From the NCBI GenBank assembly GCA_022393335.1, contig JAJEKB010001024.1, forward strand, positions 1 through 64,000: DNA of 64,000 nt, in the 5' to 3' direction. Of the stretch, positions 22,442 to 33,231 are shown piece by piece (within the stretch, counting starts at the first letter, position 1; the number at the start of each line of letters is the position of its first letter). Position numbers and translations under genes: made by a program. A model generated the notes under the pieces. It was not told the DNA's origin. It was given only the letters and a program-made list of their open reading frames with translations, and searched no databases. Source of the DNA: Macrotrachela quadricornifera. Taxonomy: Eukaryota; Rotifera; Eurotatoria; Philodinida; Philodinidae.

Positions 22442-25055
22442 ATGGATAAAATAATCTTATTTATTTATTTAATATTCTTATTAATATATAATACAATTGA
22501 ATTAACAACAACAGGACATGTTTTATCTAGTCGAAGTGATCCATCTATTCGTGATCGTTTACCAAAAATTGAAATGAATGCAACAAGTCATTCAATTGTA
22601 ATGACACTTCATCCATCAACAATAAATGATGATATTATAAAATATTTTCGTTTACAATATGGAATTAATTTTCCATATCAACATACTATTTTTATAAATA
22701 AAAATCAAACTTCAATATTTATTGATAAATTAAGTAAATATATTATTTCAAAAAAAATTTTATTTTTGAATTTTCTTGTTTGTTTTTTTTTCAAGAGCCA
22801 AATCAAAAATATATTTTTTCATTAATTGCACTTAATGAAAATAATGATACAGTTATACCTGAACAATTTTATGATTTTCAAATGCCATCAGAAGGTATAA
22901 TAATAAATATTTTATTATTATTATTATAATTATTTTTATTTAGATGATGAACGTCAACCACCTAAAACTCCTCTTGAATTAAATTTACTTCCACGTTCAA
23001 AAACATCTGTACTTCTTCAATGGACTGATGTTGATTATCCTAAAACAATACGTTTACCATCATCACGTCGTTATAAAATTCAAATAAATGAATTAGATTC
23101 AAATCAACAAATAATTAAACAACAAGAATTATTAACAAATAATGAACAATCATATTTAATTGAAAATTTAAAACCATTAACTAATTATGAATTTGCTGTT
23201 CGAACAATAGATAATGATCTTGAAAGTGATTATTCAATGGCTATTGAATATTCAAATGCTATTTATCCAATAAAACAATTAAATATGATAACAAATAATG
23301 ATCCATCAAAATTAACATTAACATGGAAATTACCTGATGATATAAATGGTATTAAATCATTTCATATTTATTATAATGAACAAGGTGAAAAAGGACAAGA
23401 ACAAAAAATAATTTTACCTGTTGAATTAACACAAACAACAATAACAAATTTAAAAGCAAATACAAAATATTTATTTAAAATTGTTTCTGTTAATCAATTT
23501 AATGATGAATCAACACCAGAAACAAGATTATATAAAACACCAAATAGTAAGATTAAACTAATCATATTGATCTAGATTTTGTTTTTTTTTGTTTTAGTTA
23601 TTAATACAAATAATATCGAATCAAATTCAAATACAAGTATATAATATATATTTTTTTTTAAATTTAAAAGAAAAAAAAACATAAATAATTTATCTAGATC
23701 AAAATTTCTTTGGATGGCCATCATTTGGATTATCAAATAATTCCTGGCTTCTTATTTTAATTATAATTAGTATTATATTTATATGTTTATTTTTTATTGC
23801 TATAATTATTTGTTCAAAAACACATTGTTGTTCATGTTTATCATCAAATAAAAAAAAACATATACAAAATTCTCCAACACATATTCATCAACGACAATAT
23901 TCTCCAACAAGTAATACAGCATCATCATCATTAATTAAACCAAATGATTTATGGTCTGGTGCTGATTGTTTATCATCACCAACAGGTATTATTAGAAATT
24001 CTAATACAAATGAAAGACATTATGAAACATCATCAACAAATGGTAATGGAACATTACAACGATGTAATCATCATCATCATCATTATCATCATACACAAGA
24101 AACTCAACCATTAACAAATAATATTGAATTAAATTCTGATCAACAACGACATTCATATGTACATTCAAATGATGGTTCAAGTTCAATTGATGGTAATACA
24201 AATAGTTTTACATTAAATGGAAAATTTAATACAAGTATACGTACAAGACCAATTGCTGTTGGAGGTTCATTTGAACAACAAACACAAAAAAAATCTACAA
24301 AAAATTTACGTATGTTTATGAAAACATTTTTTTTTTCCAAAAAAAATTCATTATATCTTATTTGTATTTTAAGCTATGGGTACTGCATTTATTATGAATC
24401 ATACAAATCTTCCTCAACAACAACAACAGCAACATGTTACTGTTCGTCCTATTCAACAAAAAGCTCAATATATTGTTCGACCAAATGAACAATCACATTC
24501 AATTGGTTCAGGTATATTCTTTCGTTTAAATTAATTTAAATAAAAAAATTATTATTATTTTGTTTTATTTTTTATTCAAGGTCCATCATCTCCTGATTAT
24601 CAACATTCCCCATCAAATAGTCATTGTAGTTCAAATCATAATCCATCAAATTCTATAACAGGAACTGTTCTTTATGATAAAATTTCCAATTCAACTAATA
24701 ATGAAAATTCTGATAATCAACGTGCACTTCTTTTTCCATCAAAAACAAATTTACGAAGTTTTACTGTACCTGTTGCTCCACCAATAATTCCATCAACAAT
24801 AACAAATAAACAACAAGCAACTGTTGTACCAACAACAACAACAACATCTCAATGTAAAATTTATCATATTTTATTTTAAGTTATTTTATATATTATATTT
24901 ATTTAGATAAATCTCCATTTCGTAGTCCAAATCGTCCAATGTTAAAAGATATAAAATCTATAAATCCACATGATACTGATACAAATCCTGCTGATGTACT
25001 TGAAGATGTTCGCAATCAATTAGGCAATTTAATGAAAAAAGATTTTCAATGTTAG
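22442..25055 (+). CDS. Short DCC/neogenin-like receptor, 734 aa
   Basis: Single-pass surface receptor of the netrin-receptor type. Eight exons: 22442-22733, 22796-22894, 22944-23546, 23598-23636, 23698-24309, 24374-24511, 24581-24853, 24907-25055; total 2205 nt. After a signal peptide come three fibronectin type III domains (about residues 35-130, 133-240, 241-330), then a membrane span (about 361-383) followed by Cys-rich CCSC. In the tail, KPNDLW (about 425) resembles the P1 motif (KPPDLWI) of DCC and neogenin. The last residues (DVLEDVRNQLGNLMKK) resemble the C-terminal P3 helix. Full DCC/neogenin has four Ig domains and six FN3 domains; here the Ig part and half the FN3s are absent, and the gene begins right after PSMA6. 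The tail is His-, Gln- and Thr-rich. Assignment rests on layout and motifs P1 and P3. Confidence 0.75.
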
Positions 25056-25336
25056 ATATAAAATTTTTCAATGTTTTTTCTTTTCTCTTCTTTCTCAGGA
25101 ATTCGTTGTTTTTATGTGGTGCTAGATATCAAATTTTGTTTGTTTCTCTTTTTTTTTCTCCTTTTTTGTGCAACATTATATTCTCATTTTCTTGTCAGAC
25201 AAATTGTTTTATTTCTTGTATAACATTTACATATAAATATAGTCATTTTGTGTGTATTGTATAATTTACGTCTATAGAGAAAATTTTTTGTTTTTATTTT
25301 AGACGTAATAAAATTGAAATTCTTTTTTTCTGTTTA

Positions 25337-25338
25337 AG
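25337..25338 (+). promoter_or_regulatory. AG acceptor upstream of GPN3
   Basis: TTTTTTTCTGTTTAAG ends 19 nt before the start codon. It is a candidate trans-splice acceptor or the end of a 5'UTR intron. Confidence 0.35.
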
Positions 25339-25357
25339 ATTTTATTTTTGGTTATAA

Positions 25358-26405
25358 ATGCCTCGATATGCACAATTGGTTTTAGTAAGTTTAAAATGAT
25401 TTTATATGTTTGATTAAAAAATATTTATAGGGACCAGCTGGTTCAGGTAAATCAACATATTGTAGTTCAATGGTTAAACATGGTGAAGTTATTAAACGAA
25501 CAATAAATGTTATTAATCTTGATCCAGCAGCTGAACATTTTGATTATCCTATATATGCTGGTAATGTATTAAAAATTATATATAAAAAAATAAAATAAAA
25601 TTTATTCTTAGATATTAGAGAATTAATTGAAATTGATGATGCTATGGATGATCAAGCACTTCGATTTGGTCCAAATGGTGGTTTAATTTTCTGTATGGAG
25701 TATGTTATTATTTATTTATTTAATTTTTTTTTTTTGATAATAAATATTTTAATAGATATTTTGAACGAAATCTTGATTGGTTACATGAACAATTAGGTGA
25801 TGATGAAGATGATTATTTTTTATTTGATTGTCCTGGACAAATTGAATTATATACTCATGTACCAATAATGCGTCGTGTTGTTGATCAATTACAAAATTGG
25901 AATTTTCGTGTATGTGGTGTATTTCTTATTGATGCACAATTTTGTGTTGAACAATCAAAATTTTTAAGTGGAATGTTAACAGCATTATCATCAATGATTC
26001 AACTTGAAATTCCATTTATACATGTTTTATCTAAAGTTGATCTTTTATCAAAACGTGATAAAAAACGATTGAAAAAGTATTTAGTATCTTTTTTCTTTTT
26101 CAAATTCTATTTAATATAATTTTTTGTTTAGATATATTGATCCTGATGTATATCAATTAGCAAATAATGATTTATCAAATACATTTCTTGGACGTTATAG
26201 TCAATTAAATAAAGCAATAGCTAGTGTAATATATGATTATAGTTTGGTAAAATTTTATACATTAGATATGAGTAAAGAAGATTCAATAACAAATTTATTA
26301 ATGGAAATTGATTTAAGTATACAATATGGTGAAGATTTTGATGTTAAAGAACCAAAAGAAATTGAAGATAATCAACAAGATGAATATCATGATGATGATG
26401 ATTGA
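25358..26405 (+). CDS. GPN3: GPN-loop GTPase 3, 279 aa
   Basis: Cytosolic GTPase that, with GPN1, helps assemble and import RNA polymerase II (and III) subunits. Five exons: 25358-25384, 25431-25560, 25612-25699, 25756-26076, 26132-26405; 840 nt. The start MPRYAQLV is the family N terminus. Walker A is GPAGSGKST (residues 10-18). The defining GPN loop is in LRFGPNGGL, followed by [12 protein letters not shown] (the G3-type DxxG region) and the guanine-specificity region LSKVDLLSK. The C terminus keeps the family [14 protein letters not shown], then ends in an acidic DDDD run. Residue for residue it is closer to GPN3 than to GPN1 or GPN2. It lies 240 nt upstream of BRF1 on the same strand. Confidence 0.95.
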
Positions 26406-26619
26406 TTTAACTTTTTTTTTTTGTTTTTTGTTTTTTGTTTTATTTTTATTTTGTAAAAAAAAGAAAATAAAAATATATGTATGTTATTATATAAATTGAT
26501 GACGTTATTTGTTGTTAGAAAGGAAGAGAAAAAGGTAAAAGAATGGATGTTATTGCATCATCGCAAACATATTCACCTAATAAATATTTCACAATAGAGT
26601 CATATGCTTTTTCTTTTTT

Positions 26620-26621
26620 AG
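26620..26621 (+). promoter_or_regulatory. AG acceptor upstream of BRF1
   Basis: CTTTTTCTTTTTTAG ends 24 nt before the ATG at 26646. It is one of the strongest pyrimidine-tract/AG sites in the cluster. Confidence 0.45.
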
Positions 26622-26645
26622 ATTACATACATACGAAATATAGTC

Positions 26646-29600
26646 ATGTCGAGTAAAGCATGTAAATGTGGTGGAACAGAGATCGATACAGATCGAGCGC
26701 AAGGTATAAGTGTATGTAAAAGTTGTGGTGCAGTTATTGAAGATACGATTATTGTTAATGAAGCTGAAATAACTGAAACAAGTGGTGGAAGATTAGAAGT
26801 TGTTGGACAATTTCTTTCACATGATGCTACTGGTATAAGTGGTGGTGGTATGATGGGTTTTAATATGCGAGAATCTAAACAAATAACATTACAAAAAGCT
26901 CGTCGTGGAATTATGGATATTGCAAGTAATATGCGTATGAATCAGCATTGTGTTGATGCAGCATTTAAAGTATATTTATAAGAAAAAAAAAAAAAAGGAT
27001 ATTTTATTTTAAAAGAAATTATTTTTTTTTTATTAAGATTTATAAAATGGCACTTGATCAAGGTTTATCTCGTGGAACGAGATCAACTCATCTTCTTTCT
27101 GCTTGTTTATATATTATTTGTCGAACAGAAGGTACTCAACATATTTTACTCGATTTTTGTGATCATGTTGATGCTGATATTAGTGTTTTGGCACGTATTT
27201 ATTTACGATTAGCACGTGTATTACATATTAAAGTTCCACATACAGATCCATCATTACTTATACCACGTTATGCAGCTAAACTTGATTTTGGTGAACGAAC
27301 AAATGCTGTTTCAAATACAGCTTTACGTATTGTTCAACGTATGAAACGTGATTGGCTTGATATAGGTCGTCGTTCATCAGGTCTTTGTGGTTCAGCTTTA
27401 TTATTTGCAGCCCGTATGCATAATTTTAATCGTACTATTCAACAAATAGTTGATGTTGTTAAAATATCTAAAGCAACAATTATAAGACGTTTACAAGAAT
27501 TTGAAACAACACCAACTGCACAATTAAATATGAAGGAATTTGATACAATTGAACTTGAAGAAGAACAAGATCCACCAGCTTTTTCAAAAGCTAAACGTAT
27601 GACAAAACTTGCTCAACATGAAGAATCATTTAATATTGAACAAATTGAACGTGAAATAATTGATACACAAAAACAAATTGATGATCAATTAGAAAAATTA
27701 CATAAGCCACGTGGACAATTAGCTAAGTAAGATAATTTGATTTTTTTTTTTATTGAATTTATTTTTATTTTTTTTAGATATGCAAAATATGTTGATTTAG
27801 AAAAAAATATTTTAGGTGCGGAAGAAGATGAATTAATACATAAAGTTTTAAATAATAAAAGAACAAAACAGCAACAGCAATCAATTGATGATGATGATGA
27901 TGATAATGATGATGAAAGTTTATGTGAAGCTAAAATAACAGAAACAGCTATAGATACATCACAACTTGATGAAAATGATATGAAATGGGCAGCAAATTAT
28001 ATTGAAGAACAACAAACACAGTTAATTCTTTCATTACTTAATGATAATGGAGACAAATCAATGAATGATAATGAACAACCAAATAATGAAGATGATTATA
28101 AATCTCTTAGACCATCATTAGAAACTATGGGCATTGGTAAGTCATTTATAAATCACACACATCAATATATAACAGATGACATATATATAATGAACCATTT
28201 TTCGTTACAGTTTTTTGTCTACCTATTCATGTGATAGAGAATTTTCTTTTCTACAAAAATATGGGCCAAATGACTAAAGAAAGTTTTGTATTCATATATT
28301 AAAAAAATGAAATAAAAAAAGGCATACAAAAAATTAGTACTGCCCCTTCACGAGAAAAATCACTCTCGTCGTCAGGTCTCAAATATTAAGAAATATGGTA
28401 TCGAAGACAACAATCAATTGATAGATTATCTTGAAAAACATTGAATTTGTACGAAAGATTTGATTCCAATGGTTAAACAGTATCTTTCAACGGTTAAGAA
28501 GAAAAATCAATTCGTCAATTGACCAGACAATATTTAATTTCAAGAAGAAATATGCAATGTATCTTAAAATTTAATATTGAATAGAAAGCATCTGTTACAA
28601 GAATTTGCACCGAAGCTCATCACAGAAGAAATAATATAGATGGTTAAGAAAAGAAAAACAATAGAAATTCAATGTTAATAAAAAATCATATTGTTTAATG
28701 AAAGATAATTCCATTTTAATCAATTTTACAATAAGCAAAGCAACAGAGTTTTCAGTCCGAAACATGTTCGCTTCCAAATTCGTCTGATCTTAATCCATTT
28801 AATTATTTCATATAATACGAAGCGTATAGACAAATGAATTAAACCAAAATAATGAATAAAAAAAGACTCTGAATGAAGAAATTTAAAGAGGATCAATATA
28901 AACATTGTACAATGCAGTATTGAATGTTCAAAAAAAATAAGATTTTTTGTTTATTATTCTATAATAGTGAATATATTTTTTAAAATAAACTAGATAGCTG
29001 AATAGAGTAAAAGATTCTCTACCTTTTATCTCTCAGACTCATCTTTCTAGAAATCTACTAAGACCTATAAAAACACATAGCAAAAATGGTTCATTATATC
29101 TGAATCATTCAATATATGTATACATAAACATTATTTTCATATTTGTTTTTCTATATTTAGTACCCGTACGAACATCATTAAATTATCCAACAGATAATAC
29201 TAATTCAACAACAACAACAAATTCAACTCGTCATCATCAAGTTATACTTGATCTTCCTGAATGGCATCCATCAATTGATTTAGCAAATGAAGATCTTGAT
29301 TTAACTGGTATTGATGATAATGAAATTGATGAAATGATTTTAACACGTGATGAAACAAAACTTAAACTTAAATCTTGGTTACGTGAAAATAAAGATTGGT
29401 TTTTAGAAGAAAAACGACGTCAACGTAATAAAGAAGCTGCTGAACAAAAGAAATTAAATTCAAATGGAATGACAGCAGCACAACGACGTAAACGTAAAAA
29501 GAAAACTGCAGCTGCAGCAAATGAATTAAATAAATCAATGAATAATACAAATAATCAATCTCATACTCAATTAGCTGGATTTAATTCATTAACACCATCT

Positions 29601-29780
29601 GGTTTGGCTGCTGCTGCTTATTCAGCGCTAGAAGCAGAAAAACATTCACAAGATAAACGTGTATCAAGTAAAATAAATTATGATGTATTAAAAAAATTAA
29701 CAATGAAAAAAGATGGAACAGAACAAATATCATCACCATCAACAATCAACAATACAAATGAAACTGAAAGAACTACTTAA
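26646..29780 (+). CDS. BRF1: TFIIIB subunit BRF1, 663 aa
   Basis: TFIIB-related factor that recruits RNA polymerase III with TBP and BDP1. Four exons: 26646-26969, 27038-27726, 27778-28136, 29161-29780; 1992 nt. An N-terminal zinc ribbon (residues 6-29) is followed by two cyclin repeats (about 80-280; GLSRGTRSTHLLSACLYI and RRSSGLCGSALLFAARMH are the recognisable cores). Then comes an acidic, Asp-rich linker, and a C-terminal BRF1 homology region with LRENKDWFLEEKRRQR and SSKINYDVLKKL, the TBP/Pol III contact region of the family. The first zinc knuckle reads Cys-Lys-Cys-Gly-Gly, one residue shorter than the usual CxxC; the second (CKSCG) is normal. Introns 1 and 2 are 68 and 51 nt; the third is 1024 nt and holds a mariner-like relic. 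Confidence 0.93.
28185..29099 (+). mobile_element. Decayed mariner/Tc1-like element in BRF1 intron 3
   Basis: The two ends are an 18-bp perfect inverted repeat: ATATAATGAACCATTTTT at 28185-28202 and its reverse complement at 29082-29099, with TA at both borders. Inside, on the + strand near 28783, SDLNPFNYF matches the SPDLNP block that surrounds a catalytic Asp of IS630/Tc1/mariner transposases. Lys-rich helical fragments interrupted by stops precede it. The element is about 0.9 kb, shorter than an intact mariner (about 1.3 kb), with many stops, so it is inactive. It accounts for most of the only long intron of BRF1. Confidence 0.55.
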
Positions 29781-31183
29781 ATTTGTTTTCTGTTCATTCT
29801 TTTTTTTCTTTTATTATTGTTGTTTTTGCCGTTTTTTTCTAGACAATAATGATATTTTTTTTGTTTCGTTTACAAACATATGATTGTACAAAAAAAGAAA
29901 ACAAAGTTCATATACAATTATTTATTGTAAGAAAAACGGCTGAAGACGTAGTTTTAACATATGACATTATGTTATAATATTGTCTTAACGAAATCTTTTT
30001 GAAATATAAGTGTAGATTAGGACATAAGTTTTTATGAGAATAACACATTTCGAAATGAATGCAAAAAAATGATCAATACAAAACTTTTGACTCAAATGAT
30101 GTAAGATTTTACACTATATTTATTGAAACATACAGTTATTTCTTAACATTTAATTGGAAAAATTTCATGAATGTATCTTTTGGAATTCGTTGTTCTTTCT
30201 TCTAAAATCATTGGTATTGTTAACTCGTATCCATATCTAATCACATCATTAGTTTTATCAAAATCTTTGTTGTTCTCTCACGACCAACATCTTGGTTCTC
30301 CGTCTCTTCCATGTTTATAAATCATACCTGGTTATTTGACTAAATTCCGTGATTGTATCAATAAATTTAATTTCTTTGTATAATAAGTAATACGATACAG
30401 AGAGAAGTGAATACGATAGGAAAATGAAAAGAGAAAAGCAGAAACTAGAAAACTTGTGAATATGTTAGAATTATCTACATCCAAAATAACTAACTAATAG
30501 AATGATCTAGTTAAAATTACGAATGAGGATTACGTAATAATAATGGCAACATTGATAGACGAAGTAAAACATTCAGTCAGAAAAGAGTTGAAAAAGATCA
30601 TATTCGTTCGATAGAGTATAACATATTGTGGAGAACTTTTAGTACTATCACTTGAGAAAAGAAGTATTTTTTATCGAAGAAAAATTTTGAAAGATCAACA
30701 TTGTGATTACTCATAATTCATCTAATGCATTCATTTCGATATCATGTTTAGAACGAGTTACACTAAATTTCTTCTTTAATTAAATTCTTTTAAATTATAG
30801 TAAGGTCTATATACTCTAGAGGAAGTGACCCTTATGTAAAATTTCTAGAATATGAATTTAATAAGATCAATGTTGTCAGTAGATTTTTTTTTGAATCCTT
30901 CAATTATATATGATGACAAATTTATCCATAATCTTTTATAAATGATTTCAAGAAATTTGGACTATAATTACAATCGCTCTTTTAAGATTTGATAATCGTA
31001 GAAAAAAATTTGAAATAACTGTAATAATTTTACCACCTAAAAATCCTACAAAATAATTTCATGTTAGGTTTTTTCCAATGACTCATGAAAAACGAAATAT
31101 GTGCGTCATTCTTTTCTGTTTATTATGCAATAACATTTCCCACACCCGTTGTGTATTTTGACATTATCTTTCCTTTCATCTAG
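29781..31183. other. Intergenic, no gene seen
   Basis: BRF1 3'UTR followed by AT-rich sequence with no supported coding frame. No inverted-repeat borders were found by eye. Confidence 0.5.
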
Positions 31184-31193
31184 TATAAAAAGG
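31184..31193 (+). promoter_or_regulatory. TATA box of the 311-aa orphan
   Basis: TATAAAAAGG 55 nt before the ATG, at a natural distance for a start site about 30 nt downstream and a short leader. It is the clearest TATA box in the window. Confidence 0.55.
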
Positions 31194-31238
31194 CATGACA
31201 GAAAATATAAAGTAACAATTCAATAAATATTTATCATT

Positions 31239-32174
31239 ATGGTGTGTTTGGTTCACAATCGACAATATCTTTCTAAATTTCATGCTGCTATAAATCAATT
31301 ACGTCAAACCAATGAATTTTCTATTGTTACATTACGAGAACTTCCAAAACGATGTTGCACATGTCCTGAAAAAAAGAAAGATGGAGCATCTACTACAATA
31401 GAACCATTATTAACATCGATAGATATTGATGCATTACGACTTATTTGTCTTCAAACTGATTTAAAACAATATGTTGCTATGAATACTTTATCATCATCAT
31501 CATCAAAACCTCTTGATTATATTATTTTACCTTTTCCTATTTTACTTGAACCACAAGAACAGGAAAATATATCAAATCAATTTATTGCTCAATATCAAAA
31601 TCAATTAGATAATTTACAAAAAATGCATCATGTCAATTTTCAATTTGTGACATCAAAGACACCGAAAGAATTATTAAATGAAATTGTTCATATTAAATAT
31701 AATTTAGTAGCTAAATGCTCAAATTATTTCGAAGCTATTCAAGCTATCAATGGTTTTTATATTATTATTTCAGCAGAAGATCAATCACATATTGATCTTA
31801 TAAAACATGCACTTCGAAAACAATGGATGCGTTTCATGTCGAATATTATCATGTACGATACATATACCGTATACAAGTGGCAACAAAATCTTGTTCCAAA
31901 GATAATAAAAACGAAAATATCTCGTTTCAAAATAGCTCAAATCAAATATCAAAAGATGTTGGAGAAGCGAAAACCAAAACAAATTTTAATAATAATAGCG
32001 CGAAAAGAAGCAAAAGATGAAATAGAAGAATCTGACGACTATTTAGTTGAAGATACTCAGGACACTCATCCACAGCTGGAATTTCTTTCTCACAAATTAC
32101 AGAGTTATCATAAATATAGACCATCACGTATACATCGACGACAACACATTATGGCTCTTGCTATAGCTGCTTAG
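31239..32174 (+). CDS. Intronless orphan protein, 311 aa
   Basis: Single open frame from an ATG with a TATA box upstream. I recognise no family. The N-terminal part has RCCTCPEKKK (about residues 48-57). The middle alternates hydrophobic strands and helices (PLDYIILPFPILL; NGFYIIISAEDQSHIDLIKHALRKQW) and looks like a folded alpha/beta domain. The C-terminal third is strongly basic, helical, then acidic, ending with RPSRIHRRQHIMALAIAA. There is no signal peptide or membrane span. Codon use matches genuine genes, and the antisense and alternative frames over it are shorter shadows. Lack of introns, in contrast to neighbours, suggests a recent or retroposed origin. Confidence 0.65.
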   Translation: MVCLVHNRQYLSKFHAAINQLRQTNEFSIVTLRELPKRCCTCPEKKKDGASTTIEPLLTSIDIDALRLICLQTDLKQYVAMNTLSSSSSKPLDYIILPFPILLEPQEQENISNQFIAQYQNQLDNLQKMHHVNFQFVTSKTPKELLNEIVHIKYNLVAKCSNYFEAIQAINGFYIIISAEDQSHIDLIKHALRKQWMRFMSNIIMYDTYTVYKWQQNLVPKIIKTKISRFKIAQIKYQKMLEKRKPKQILIIIARKEAKDEIEESDDYLVEDTQDTHPQLEFLSHKLQSYHKYRPSRIHRRQHIMALAIAA

Positions 32175-32195
32175 ATGTCATGCAGTGATTTATCA

Positions 32196-32265
32196 AGCGA
32201 GTGGGCTGAGTGGATGGCGCCTACCCAGAATTTTGATTCGTCCATTCGAAAAACGAAACCTAGAT
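32196..32265 (+). other. Possible tRNA-like relic
   Basis: GGGCTGAGTGGATGGCGCC resembles a tRNA A box and D arm (as in Ser/Leu tRNAs). A 5-bp stem TTCGT/ACGAA around CCATTCGAAAA resembles a T arm. No complete acceptor stem pairs, so at most it is a tRNA pseudogene or SINE head. Confidence 0.2.
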
Positions 32266-33231
32266 AAAATATTGATATCATGTCAGATGAAACAATTGTT
32301 AATAGATATTATAAACATATTTATTTTAAAAATGTTATTGATTTTCAATTATTAAACATGAAAAATGTAAAATATTTGAAATCGTTTTTGTAAAATAAAA
32401 TAAAAAAAAACTTCTTAATTTGTGGGTAAGACCACTTTAAATATTCGTATAATGATGATGTTTTTTAATTGTTATTTAAATCGATTATAAAATTGAAACT
32501 TCAAATAGAAAAAGAACTTAAATGAAAATAAATTGATGAGTAAAATATTGATAATGGATTTCATATTTGCAATCATATAAATATTTGAGCATTAAACAGA
32601 CTTAAAAATCTCGGTTATTTTTCCTTTTTATTTAATCTGTTTTTTTTTGTTATAAGAAGGACAATATCACAACACAAATTTTCTATGCAATATTCTTTTA
32701 TGGTATGTTTATGCTACTTTCAGATGAAGGTTAAATAAGGAAAGTACACGATTGAAATAGTTCTTGTATAGTTTATAGAGTATAATAATCTATTTATGAA
32801 TTGAAACATTTTAGAAACTTCCATTATTTTATTCGATATCTCATGTTGAATTTTTTCAGTTATGCTAATTAAAATTCGCGATGAACAATTTTTATCAAAG
32901 AATTACTACTCTAATATATATGTATGTCATCATGATATTATTATTGTGATAAAGACAAGAGAATAAATAGAAAGTTTTGTGGTATTTATTGATAAAATAA
33001 ACGTCATCATAGAAAAAAAAGGAGAAAGATAACAAAAAAAAGAAAAAAAAACGAAGAATTTTTGCAACTAAGGAGTACTCAAGATAAATAATAAAAACCA
33101 GGCTATCGGGTAGTTTATTTTGAGAAAAAAAAATTTTAACGTGTATATTTAACTATTTTTTAATATATAGAATTTTTCTTTTTCATTTACATATATATAT
33201 TTCAGATTTCCAACAAATAGTACGTCTTTAC
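32266..33231. other. Intergenic, no gene seen
   Basis: AT-rich sequence without a supported frame. It ends with a TATATATATTTCAG acceptor-like site about 28 nt before the next start codon. Confidence 0.5.

Noticed and set aside
24001..24340. Antisense ORFs over the DCC-like cytoplasmic exon
   Set aside because: Shadows of the sense exon, caused by CAT/CAA-rich codons.
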